From NCBI GenBank assembly GCA_964544305.1, contig CAZJAZ010000079.1, positions 1-6,863 of the forward strand: a stretch of DNA of 6,863 bases, given 5' to 3'. The position numbers were made by a program, and so were the translations under genes. The notes below the pieces were generated by a model. That model saw only the letters and a list, made by a program, of their open reading frames with translations. It was not told the origin of the DNA and ran no database searches. Shown piece after piece: positions 1 through 5,239 of the stretch. Each line of letters starts with the position of its first letter. Within the stretch, counting starts at the first letter, position 1. The stretch is from JAFDWI01 sp964544305. Its GTDB lineage: Bacteria; Actinomycetota; Acidimicrobiia; Acidimicrobiales; Iamiaceae.

Positions 1-333
1 ATCAAGCGCGTGCCGTGCCGCTTCAATGAGATCACGTGCCGCGTTGGCAAAGAGATCGGCGGGCTCGGTGGACCGAGGCGGTTCGGTCGCCTGGGAGAAA
101 TCGTCAAGGTCATCCCAGCCGCTGCCCCAGAGGTCGTCGTCAAAATTATCGTCGGATATCGGGTCTGCGGGGAGTGTGGTTTCCTTCTTCTTCGGCGCGG
201 CCTTCTTCGCCGGTGCCTTTTTCTTTACTGCAGGCCTTGTCACCGCTGGTTTCTTCGCCGCTGGTTTCTTCGCTGCGGGCTTCTTTACTGCGGGCTTCTT
301 GGCCGCTGGCTTCTTCTTTACTGGAGGGGCCAT
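1..333 (-). CDS. Lys/Ala/Pro-repeat protein with acidic linker (partial, C-terminus outside window)
   Basis: Reading the minus strand from the ATG at 333-331 gives 111 codons with no stop before the window edge, so the gene is truncated only by the window. Residues 3-50 are a polycationic tail of PAAKK/PAVKK-type pentapeptides. Residues 57-79 are strongly acidic and contain two tryptophans (FDDDLWGSGW, then DDLDDF). From about residue 91 a likely amphipathic helix begins (PADLFANAARDLIEAARHALD without its last residue is the visible end). The start codon shares one base with the stop of the ArsA-like gene (TGATG), so translation is probably coupled. I do not recognise a characterised family. 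Streptomyces DUF5304 proteins and mycobacterial Rv2183c occupy a comparable place next to ArsA-like genes as I recall, but homology is unproven. The basic tail resembles histone-H1-like or HupB tails, suggesting nucleic-acid or other polyanion binding; that is inference from composition only. Confidence 0.75.
   Translation of the reverse strand, partial: MAPPVKKKPAAKKPAVKKPAAKKPAAKKPAVTRPAVKKKAPAKKAAPKKKETTLPADPISDDNFDDDLWGSGWDDLDDFSQATEPPRSTEPADLFANAARDLIEAARHALD
220..309 (-). repeat. 15-bp tandem coding repeat (PAxKK pentapeptides)
   Basis: Six consecutive 15-base units encode residues 9-38 of the lysine-rich protein: PAAKK, PAVKK, PAAKK, PAAKK, PAVTR, PAVKK. The fifth unit is degenerate (TR instead of KK). 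Related but irregular KKAPAKKAAPKKK sequence continues towards position 184. On the plus strand the repeat appears as recurring ttctt-rich blocks. In-frame 15-base units of this kind can expand or contract by replication slippage without breaking the reading frame, so copy number may vary between strains. Confidence 0.8.
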
Positions 334-1556
334 CAAACCGCTCGCTTTCTGTTCGACGTACGTTGGCGAGGTGGGGCGAATCGAATCCGCAAGACACCCG
401 ATGTCATCTTTGCCCCTTTGACCGTGCGTTTCTTTAATGCATCGGGCAAGGCCACCACTCGCCGGTACGCACCCACACGTATCAATAGCTCATCGCCCGA
501 CTTTGACAGTTCAATATCATCTTGTGTGGCAAACGGAAGCGCCACATCAAGTTCTGCTGAACCATCCGCAAACGTACGTACCCCGGGTAGATCACCCTCA
601 ACCAGCACAGCTTGTGCGTCAAGCCCCGCGTAGAGCACGTCACCCATGGTGCGAAGTCGCTCAATGCCAACAATTTCTTGATCGGACAGTGGCACTTCAA
701 GGATCGGAAGCGGGTCAAAATCGACCCGAATCGATGAGAGATGCTCGGCCTGGAGTTCTTTCCACCGATCAAACCACGGGTCTTGCACCGTGTCAGGCAA
801 AACCCGATTTACCACAACGGCGTCAATTCGATATCCAAACAGCGACAGGTAGGTGTAGGTGCGTCGCGCTTCGGCAACGACCATCTTCTCTGGGTTCACC
901 ACCAGGCGAATGCTGGTCGTGTCTGGATCAGACAAGATCTCACGCACACCATCGAGCTGCTCAAAAAAGCGCTGGCCGGAACCAAAGACTGCATCGTCAG
1001 CAATCGGGAGATTTGAGACACGCGAGAGAATCGGCCCGACGACCTTGTTCACTTTGCGACCAATAGGAAACACCCGCTCGAAGTACCAGGCAAGGATTTC
1101 TGGCAACGACAACAGGCGAATGGTTTCCGCGGTTGGGGCACAATCGACGACAACCACATCCCATTCACCCGACGCGACGTAGCTGTTGATATCGCTGAGC
1201 GCAAAAATTTCATCAAGGCCGGGCAGCATCGACAATTCTTCGGCACGAATTCCCTCGAGGCCTGCCCAGTCGAACACGTCCATGAGGTACGCCTGAATAT
1301 CTGCCCAAGACTCTTCCATTCGATCCTGTGCATCGAGTTGCTGGCCCCAAAGCAGATCATTTCCACCAATCGGCACCGACATTGGCCCAAGTTCCACGTC
1401 ATATGCATCGCTGAGCGAATGTGCGGGGTCTGTGGACAGCACAATCGTCTTGAGGCCCGCATCCGCACACTTGAGCGCGGTTGCGGCGGCCACACTTGTT
1501 TTCCCTACCCCGCCTTTTCCGGTGAAGAGCAACACCCGCGTCGCGGGTTCACTCAC
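333..1556 (-). CDS. ArsA/Get3-like P-loop ATPase with C-terminal ArsA_HSP20-type domain
   Basis: 407 residues, cytoplasmic. It belongs to the ArsA/Get3 branch of the deviant-Walker SIMIBI ATPases, which act as ATP-switched dimers. Visible motifs: deviant Walker A GKGGVGKT at 13-20, switch I STDPAHSLSD at 41-50, and Walker B/switch II VVVVDCAPTAETIR at 134-147. NPEK at 221-224 and VVVNRVLP at 247-254 match the family's nucleotide-pocket region. Residues about 335-393 (LDVALPF ... YRRVVALPDALKK ... GVLRIRF) look like the HSP20-like domain appended to actinobacterial ArsA-like proteins. Only two cysteines exist (C30 and C139), so neither the ArsA arsenite site nor the Get3 CxxC zinc site is present; an arsenite pump role is unlikely. 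The start is GTG, overlapping the upstream SRPBCC stop by four bases (GTGA). The actual client or partner is unknown; the SRPBCC neighbour is the best candidate. The family assignment is firm, the function is not. Confidence 0.93.
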   Translation of the reverse strand: MSEPATRVLLFTGKGGVGKTSVAAATALKCADAGLKTIVLSTDPAHSLSDAYDVELGPMSVPIGGNDLLWGQQLDAQDRMEESWADIQAYLMDVFDWAGLEGIRAEELSMLPGLDEIFALSDINSYVASGEWDVVVVDCAPTAETIRLLSLPEILAWYFERVFPIGRKVNKVVGPILSRVSNLPIADDAVFGSGQRFFEQLDGVREILSDPDTTSIRLVVNPEKMVVAEARRTYTYLSLFGYRIDAVVVNRVLPDTVQDPWFDRWKELQAEHLSSIRVDFDPLPILEVPLSDQEIVGIERLRTMGDVLYAGLDAQAVLVEGDLPGVRTFADGSAELDVALPFATQDDIELSKSGDELLIRVGAYRRVVALPDALKKRTVKGAKMTSGVLRIRFAPPRQRTSNRKRAV

Positions 1557-2023
1557 CTTTGGGCCGCCGCGTACAACGTTTCGATGCGCGCTTTGAGATC
1601 ACGCAGTGCCGTATGGATGATGCGAATTTCTGCACGGTTCTTGACGATTGCAGGCAGCGGCACAACGAGTTCGACTTCAAGGTCGTAGTTGACATCGGTG
1701 CGCCCTGGCTCGCCTTCCACCGGATCGAAACGGTATGAACCGTCGAGCTTGGTGGTGAGTTCACCGGTCTCTAGTACCCACGAGATGCGGTCGGGTAGCC
1801 CGGCAAAGTCGTAGCGCAATGAGTACGTCGTGCTGCGCCCAAATGCCCCAACTCGAAATGTTGCAACCACCGGCAGGCCCTGCGCATCTCGTTCGTCAAC
1901 CGTAACTTCTTTGAGTTCGGGCACCCACTCGGGGTACTGCTCAATGTCTTTGGCGACGTCCACGCAGAAGTCACGTGGCGCATCTACGACGAGTGTTTCA
2001 TGTTGGAGCGAATGGTCGGCCAT
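1553..2023 (-). CDS. SRPBCC family protein (polyketide cyclase/START-like fold, TB16.3-like)
   Basis: 156 residues, a usual length for a single-domain SRPBCC (Bet v1/START-like) protein, a fold with a deep hydrophobic ligand pocket. The N-terminal strand and helix carry the typical DIEQYPEWVPELKEV at 26-40. A central beta-rich part holds SWVLETGELTTKLDGSYRF at 81-99, followed by the beta strand VNYDLEVEL at 111-119. The long C-terminal helix spans about 123-154 and includes KNRAEIRIIHTALRDLKARIE. This pattern matches mycobacterial TB16.3 (Rv2185c) as I remember it, which is also encoded next to an ArsA-like gene. No catalytic residues can be assigned; binding or shuttling a lipid or other hydrophobic ligand is the likely role, by inference from the fold. 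The ATG at 2023 has a strong ribosome binding site 8 bases upstream. Its stop overlaps the ArsA-like start, so the two products are probably made in a fixed ratio. Confidence 0.9.
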   Translation of the reverse strand: MADHSLQHETLVVDAPRDFCVDVAKDIEQYPEWVPELKEVTVDERDAQGLPVVATFRVGAFGRSTTYSLRYDFAGLPDRISWVLETGELTTKLDGSYRFDPVEGEPGRTDVNYDLEVELVVPLPAIVKNRAEIRIIHTALRDLKARIETLYAAAQR

Positions 2024-2031
2024 CGTGGATG

Positions 2032-2037
2032 CTCCTC
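2032..2037 (-). promoter_or_regulatory. Ribosome binding site of the SRPBCC gene
   Basis: The minus strand reads GAGGAG here, 8 bases before the ATG at 2023. It is the clearest Shine-Dalgarno sequence in the operon and lies in its longest internal gap (2024-2067). Most other genes of the operon overlap or nearly abut and lack a strong one. It fixes the SRPBCC start and suggests translation re-initiates independently here. Confidence 0.7.
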
Positions 2038-2067
2038 GTGTGTCAACCGAATGCCGGACAACTCAAC

Positions 2068-2646
2068 TTAGTCGGCTGAGGCGTCTGATTCGGAACGCTT
2101 CCGTCGGCGAAAGAGCTGATCGAAGTCGTCAGGATCCTCGTGATTCTCGGCAGCCCTTGATTTCAAGCCTGGCAACGAGGAATCAGGCTCGCGAGGTTGC
2201 GACGAGCCAATCGGGACAAACTCGCCAAATCGAGCGGCATACCAAACGATGAGACCGAGCCCAAACGTTGGGACCAAAATGCCAAACGCGAGCACGGTGA
2301 ATGGTCGCACAAGCGCGGCGAGACACGCGATAACGGCTTGCCCAACGATCAGCAATCGGAATCGACGTGCAATGTCAGGTGGGGCCGCATCCACAAGCCA
2401 GATCATTCCTGCCATCGTGACTGTGTCATCACGGCTCCTGCCCGCCCCAACAACAAAACCCACCACGAAAAGAACCGCACCTGCAACAAAGAGCAATGCA
2501 GACCAGGCCAACGAGATTGCGGCGACGACCCCGAACGGGTGAATGATCGCGGCGAGTTGTACGACCGCGAACAACATCGTGATCGTCAAGCCACTGCGCA
2601 GCACACGCAACGTCGAATCAGTGTGTGTCAATCGACGGTCGCTCAT
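2068..2646 (-). CDS. Four-helix membrane protein, PimB'-operon associated, unknown function
   Basis: 192 residues. Four hydrophobic segments are predicted by eye: about 19-35, 39-68 (possibly with a break), 97-113 and 115-137. A hydrophilic loop (70-96, containing GRSRDD and DAAPPDIARRFR) separates the two helical pairs. Segment four contains the glycine-rich FGILVPTFGLGLIVWYAARFG (first 20 residues at 121-140). I recall similar segments in actinobacterial membrane proteins next to PimB'-type genes, but know no characterised member. The C-terminal tail from about 148 is charged, acidic first (EDPDDFDQLF at 170-179) and then RRRKR, and is presumably cytoplasmic. The ATG overlaps the glycosyltransferase stop by four bases (ATGA), a typical coupled arrangement. 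A role as membrane partner for the glycosyltransferase or the ArsA/SRPBCC pair is inference from position alone. Confidence 0.85.
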   Translation of the reverse strand: MSDRRLTHTDSTLRVLRSGLTITMLFAVVQLAAIIHPFGVVAAISLAWSALLFVAGAVLFVVGFVVGAGRSRDDTVTMAGMIWLVDAAPPDIARRFRLLIVGQAVIACLAALVRPFTVLAFGILVPTFGLGLIVWYAARFGEFVPIGSSQPREPDSSLPGLKSRAAENHEDPDDFDQLFRRRKRSESDASAD

Positions 2647-3770
2647 GAAACGGCGTCGTCAATGGCGTGGCCCAACCGCTTTGCAAGCAAGTCGTAATCA
2701 AATGATGTCACCGAACGTTCGCGAGCATTGTCACCCAAAACGTTTCGCAGCATGGGTTCGAGTAGGAGGCGTCGCAACGCCCCGGTAGCAGACGCAACCG
2801 ACGCCGGATCGTCAACGATCAAGCCGGTTTGCTCATGGACAACCGCGTCGGCGGACCCACCACTTCGACCCGCAACCTGGGCCACACCACACGCCGCAGC
2901 TTCAAGAAAAACAATGCCAAAGCCTTCTTGTTCTACCCCCACCCAACGATTGCGACACAACATTGCAAAAACGTCAGCCATACCGACAAATGCGGGGAGA
3001 TCAGCATCGTCGATACGTCCAACCAAACGGACGGGCGCCTCATAGCGTTCAATGAGGTGTTGTAGCCGTTTGGTGTCACGACCGGTTCCCCCAATAGCCA
3101 CCTGCAAACCAGGGAACTCCGCGACGAGCCGGGCACTCGCACGGACTAACACGTCCATGCCTTTGCGTGGCACGAGGCGAGAAACACTCACGATCAACGG
3201 ATCGTGAGCTTGGAAACCCCAACGGTCCCGCGCCGCATTGGATACTGCACGTGTCAGCGGCGCAAATCGCTTGGTGTCGACGCCCGGTGGAATGTTCCAC
3301 AACGGCAGCGACTGCCCAGCAACGCGTTGCGCTTCCGCACCGGGATACTCACCTGCCGCAATGATCAGCGACGCACCCGCGAGCACCGAGGCCATTTTCT
3401 TTTTGACGAGCCCCACTCGGGCTGGCACGGTGACTTCAGCTCCATGCACCACAATCCCATAGGGCATGGCCAGTTTGGGGCCAAGCGCACCAAGCGGCGC
3501 CAACGGGTCAAGAATCACCAGCTCCGCCCCGTGTTCCTTTGCGAGGTGGTCAATCTGTTTCCCAAGCTTGCTTGTTGGCAAGAGAACGCGCTCGTGCACG
3601 CGTTCCACACGAAAATCCTGTGCACGATCAAACTCCTCGGCGCCGGCAAAGGGCGTTGTCAACACACAAACGTCATCGGGATCCAAACGGCGCCACAGCT
3701 CATACAGGTACGACTGAATGCCACCGATTTTGGGTGGAAAATCGTTTGTGACCAAGAGATGTCGTGCCAT
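2643..3770 (-). CDS. pimB: GT4 glycosyltransferase, PimB'-like GDP-mannose-dependent phosphatidylinositol-mannoside mannosyltransferase
   Basis: 375 residues (mycobacterial PimB' is about 385), a two-Rossmann GT-B retaining glycosyltransferase of family GT4. PimB' adds the second mannose to phosphatidylinositol monomannoside on the inner face of the membrane. Visible motifs: LLVTNDFPPKIGGIQSYL at 5-22 (donor-site glycine loop), VVHGAEV at 107-113, PPGVDTKRFAP at 161-171, SRLVPRKG at 197-204 whose Arg and Lys (R202, K203) match the donor phosphate-binding pair, DLPAFVGMADVFAM at 257-270, and EGFGIVFLEAAA at 282-293 with the conserved E-x7-E (E282, E290). These are near-identical in type to M. 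tuberculosis Rv2188c from memory. I chose the ATG at 3770 because the family N-terminus MxRxLLVTNDFPP begins there; an upstream in-frame extension would run through the DUF3039 gene. No strong Shine-Dalgarno is seen. The acceptor lipid cannot be read from sequence; a related mannosyl-lipid enzyme is the alternative. Confidence 0.9.
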   Translation of the reverse strand: MARHLLVTNDFPPKIGGIQSYLYELWRRLDPDDVCVLTTPFAGAEEFDRAQDFRVERVHERVLLPTSKLGKQIDHLAKEHGAELVILDPLAPLGALGPKLAMPYGIVVHGAEVTVPARVGLVKKKMASVLAGASLIIAAGEYPGAEAQRVAGQSLPLWNIPPGVDTKRFAPLTRAVSNAARDRWGFQAHDPLIVSVSRLVPRKGMDVLVRASARLVAEFPGLQVAIGGTGRDTKRLQHLIERYEAPVRLVGRIDDADLPAFVGMADVFAMLCRNRWVGVEQEGFGIVFLEAAACGVAQVAGRSGGSADAVVHEQTGLIVDDPASVASATGALRRLLLEPMLRNVLGDNARERSVTSFDYDLLAKRLGHAIDDAVS

Positions 3771-3783
3771 GGGCAATGCGGTT

Positions 3784-4044
3784 TCAGCCGAGTGATTCGC
3801 GCATATCGAGAATCTCTTTGAGGATCTCAACACATCGTTCACATGGCGGCAATGTCTTTGGATCCCTGCTCGGCACAAATACCGTGCCGCACAACGCTTC
3901 AACGGGCGTTCCCTCGACATACGCGGCCGTGACAATCGCGTCAGCGTCGGCATGATTTTCGCGGCTCACCACGTGGGCGACCTTGGGCGGCTCACGCTCG
4001 GTGAGCGGATCAGCGACTGCCGGTTCAATCAACGTGTCAGACAT
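3784..4044 (-). CDS. DUF3039 domain protein, small cysteine-containing
   Basis: 86 residues. The DUF3039 signature is clear: VAHVVSREN at 22-30, then VEALCGTVFVPSRDPKTLPP at 48-67 followed by CERC at 68-71. C52, C68 and C71 together with a histidine (H24 or H31) could bind one zinc ion; that coordination is inference. There is no signal peptide or membrane segment, so it should be cytoplasmic. The family is widespread in actinobacteria and has no assigned function as far as I know. It lies 13 bases upstream of the glycosyltransferase start and 6 bases downstream of the zinc-ribbon stop. The ATG at 4044 gives the usual family length. Confidence 0.9.
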   Translation of the reverse strand: MSDTLIEPAVADPLTEREPPKVAHVVSRENHADADAIVTAAYVEGTPVEALCGTVFVPSRDPKTLPPCERCVEILKEILDMRESLG

Positions 4045-4050
4045 GACTCG

Positions 4051-4287
4051 TCAGCTTGGCTCTTCGAACGACGCATCATTCACGTCGTCTTGGTTAACGA
4101 CTTCAACCTCTGCACCAGGGCCGCACCAACGACACATCACAGATTCAATGGTCTCGTCAAGAACCTGCGAATCTTCGATGGTCAATTCTCCACCGACCGA
4201 GAAGTGGTGGAACGCTCGGGTCCGAAGGGACGAGGTCACGTCAAATCGGGTGAGATTTCCACACGCGGTGCAACGGTAGCGATTCAC
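4051..4287 (-). CDS. Small zinc-ribbon protein, first gene of the operon
   Basis: 78 residues starting at a GTG. Two CxxC knuckles, C6-x2-C9 (RYRCTACGNLTRFDV) and C52-x2-C55 (MCRWCG), bracket about 42 residues, which is the layout of a four-cysteine zinc ribbon. H27 and H28 lie between them. The C-terminal 20 residues are acidic and probably disordered. I recall similar MxRYRCxxCGNLTRFDV proteins in Acidimicrobiia, with no known function; RNA, DNA or protein binding are all possible. No ATG lies close upstream, and the GTG places the first CxxC at the normal distance from the N-terminus. The only upstream match to a ribosome binding site is a weak AGAG. It is the promoter-proximal gene of the minus-strand operon. 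Confidence 0.78.
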   Translation of the reverse strand: MNRYRCTACGNLTRFDVTSSLRTRAFHHFSVGGELTIEDSQVLDETIESVMCRWCGPGAEVEVVNQDDVNDASFEEPS

Positions 4288-4390
4288 GTCTCTAGAGTAC
4301 CGACCACAGCGCCTTTCCAGTGAAGCGATACCTCGCCACGGTAACGTCTGTGGCGTGCGAGAAGCGTTCGCGTTCTTCTATTCGAAGGTC
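4288..4390. other. Divergent intergenic region, presumed promoters for both directions
   Basis: This 103-base stretch separates the GTG of the zinc-ribbon gene from the ATG of the plus-strand coiled-coil gene, so promoters for both transcription units should lie here or just inside the genes. I could not find a convincing -35/-10 pair on either strand. The only clear structure is the dyad at 4334-4355. Confidence 0.5.
4334..4355. repeat. Perfect 6-bp inverted repeat in the divergent intergenic region
   Basis: CGCCAC at 4334-4339 and GTGGCG at 4350-4355 are exact inverted repeats around a 10-base spacer, giving about a 16-base centre-to-centre distance, suitable for a dimeric regulator on two successive major grooves. 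An operator controlling one or both divergent units is possible. A chance match is also quite possible for arms this short. Confidence 0.35.
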
Positions 4391-4960
4391 ATGCTTGAGA
4401 CCTTGGTCATTGTTGGTGTCGTCGCGCTCGTATTGTCACGCCTTCGACGCCGACTGCGGGTCAATCCTGATCAGCCCAACCGTGCGCCGCTGGCATGGCT
4501 TGTTGCACTCACCAAAGATGCACGACTGCATCGACGTTTTCGACGTCTTGCTGCCCGAGCTCGAGCGGCAAGCCGAGGCGGTCCTCGGCATCGCCGACGC
4601 ATGGCACGTTCGTCGTCACAGCGACTTTGTATCGACCTCGAACACACAGTCATCGACCTCGACGAACAACTCATCGAAGCAACCACACTCGATTTTGATG
4701 CAAAGAGTCGTGAGATCAAACGCATTTGCGCCGATGCTGAACGAGTTGACGGGGCACTTGAGCGTCTTGAGAAACTCATCACACATGAAGGATCCGCCTC
4801 ATCGAGCGCTGGGGCAATTGATCCCATCAACGACCTACTTGAACGACTCGATCAACTCGAAGTGAAGTCGACCACAAACACACAAGGCCTGATCGACGCC
4901 ACCGCTTCACCTCAAAGCGCGTTCGAAGTCACCGCCAACGCCCTAGATTCACAATCATGA
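4391..4960 (+). CDS. Membrane-anchored coiled-coil protein of unknown function
   Basis: 189 residues from the ATG at 4391. One hydrophobic helix at about 2-18 (LETLVIVGVVALVLSRL) is followed directly by RRRLR, a signal anchor with the bulk probably in the cytoplasm. A region very rich in arginine covers about 46-78 (LHRRFRRLAARARAA and following). A likely coiled coil at about 82-133 includes DLEHTVIDLDEQLIEATTLD and ERLEKL, with a shorter helix at about 147-158 (NDLLERLDQLEV) and a Ser/Thr-rich tail. A GTG at 4355 would add 12 residues; I prefer the ATG because it puts the helix at the N-terminus, but neither start has a well-spaced Shine-Dalgarno. Cysteine is rare and no enzyme motif is seen. 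The stop overlaps the next start by four bases, so it is coupled to the RAM-domain gene. Its role is unknown. Confidence 0.75.
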   Translation: MLETLVIVGVVALVLSRLRRRLRVNPDQPNRAPLAWLVALTKDARLHRRFRRLAARARAASRGGPRHRRRMARSSSQRLCIDLEHTVIDLDEQLIEATTLDFDAKSREIKRICADAERVDGALERLEKLITHEGSASSSAGAIDPINDLLERLDQLEVKSTTNTQGLIDATASPQSAFEVTANALDSQS

Positions 4961-5235
4961 TCTCGGCATTTGTTTTCATCGACGCCAGGCCCGACCGCAT
5001 CGCTGCCCTTGCAAGCGAGATCGCCGACATCGACGGCGTCGCCGAGGTGTACTCGGTGGCTGGCGAAGCCGACATTGTTGTCATTGTTCGTGTTCCCCAA
5101 CACGAACAACTTGCAGAGGTTGTGACCGGACGCATTGCTCAACTCGACGGCATAGTTTCAACAACGTCGATGGTTGCCTATCGGGCCTATTCGCGTCACG
5201 ACCTCGACGCCATGTTCAGCCTGGGTGAGGCCTAA
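4957..5235 (+). CDS. Stand-alone Lrp/AsnC ligand-binding (RAM) domain protein
   Basis: 92 residues consisting of one RAM domain, the alpha-beta sandwich that binds amino acids in Lrp/AsnC regulators. The pattern is typical: ISAFVFIDARPDR at 2-14, IADIDGVAEVYSVAGEADIV at 22-41, VIVRVP at 42-47, and the second helix and strand LAEVVTGRIAQLDGIVSTTS at 52-71. The N-terminal helix-turn-helix of full-length Lrp is absent, so it cannot bind DNA by itself in the usual way. Such small proteins assemble as dimers up to decamers and bind amino acids or partner proteins. The ATG overlaps the upstream stop (ATGA). It is convergent with trpD, four bases away. Similar RAM genes occur beside trpD in other actinobacteria as I recall, which suggests but does not prove a link to tryptophan or another aromatic amino acid. 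Confidence 0.9.
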   Translation: MISAFVFIDARPDRIAALASEIADIDGVAEVYSVAGEADIVVIVRVPQHEQLAEVVTGRIAQLDGIVSTTSMVAYRAYSRHDLDAMFSLGEA

Positions 5236-5239
5236 AAGC

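Noticed and set aside
146..397. Minus-strand 83-codon frame rich in Ser-Lys-Glu-Glu repeats
   Set aside because: It is the out-of-frame reading of the same 15-base repeats; the frame starting at ATG 333 is coupled to the ArsA-like stop and remains open across the whole segment.
10..633. Long plus-strand open frames over the repeat protein and ArsA-like gene (also 26-421, 437-1066)
   Set aside because: They are antisense shadows. They encode low-complexity Phe/Leu/Arg-rich or unrelated sequence, whereas the minus frames match known domains.
2041..2046. Perfect TTGACA on the minus strand upstream of the SRPBCC gene, resembling a -35 box
   Set aside because: With 17-18 base spacing the -10 position falls on the start codon and reads ATGGCC/TGGCCG, nothing like TATAAT. 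It also lies inside a tight operon.
3771..3953. N-terminal extension of the PimB'-like protein up to an ATG at 3953
   Set aside because: It would overlap most of the DUF3039 gene in another frame, and the extra 61 residues are Arg/Cys-rich and unlike the family N-terminus.
4320..4865. A 181-codon plus-strand frame over the coiled-coil gene, with plausible protein-like sequence around 4519-4620 and GC-rich third positions there
   Set aside because: The chosen frame is clean before and after this stretch (hydrophobic anchor, then coiled coil) and overlaps the RAM gene by ATGA. The alternative frame is Ser/Thr-rich noise outside the short segment. A pair of compensating frameshifts is not needed.
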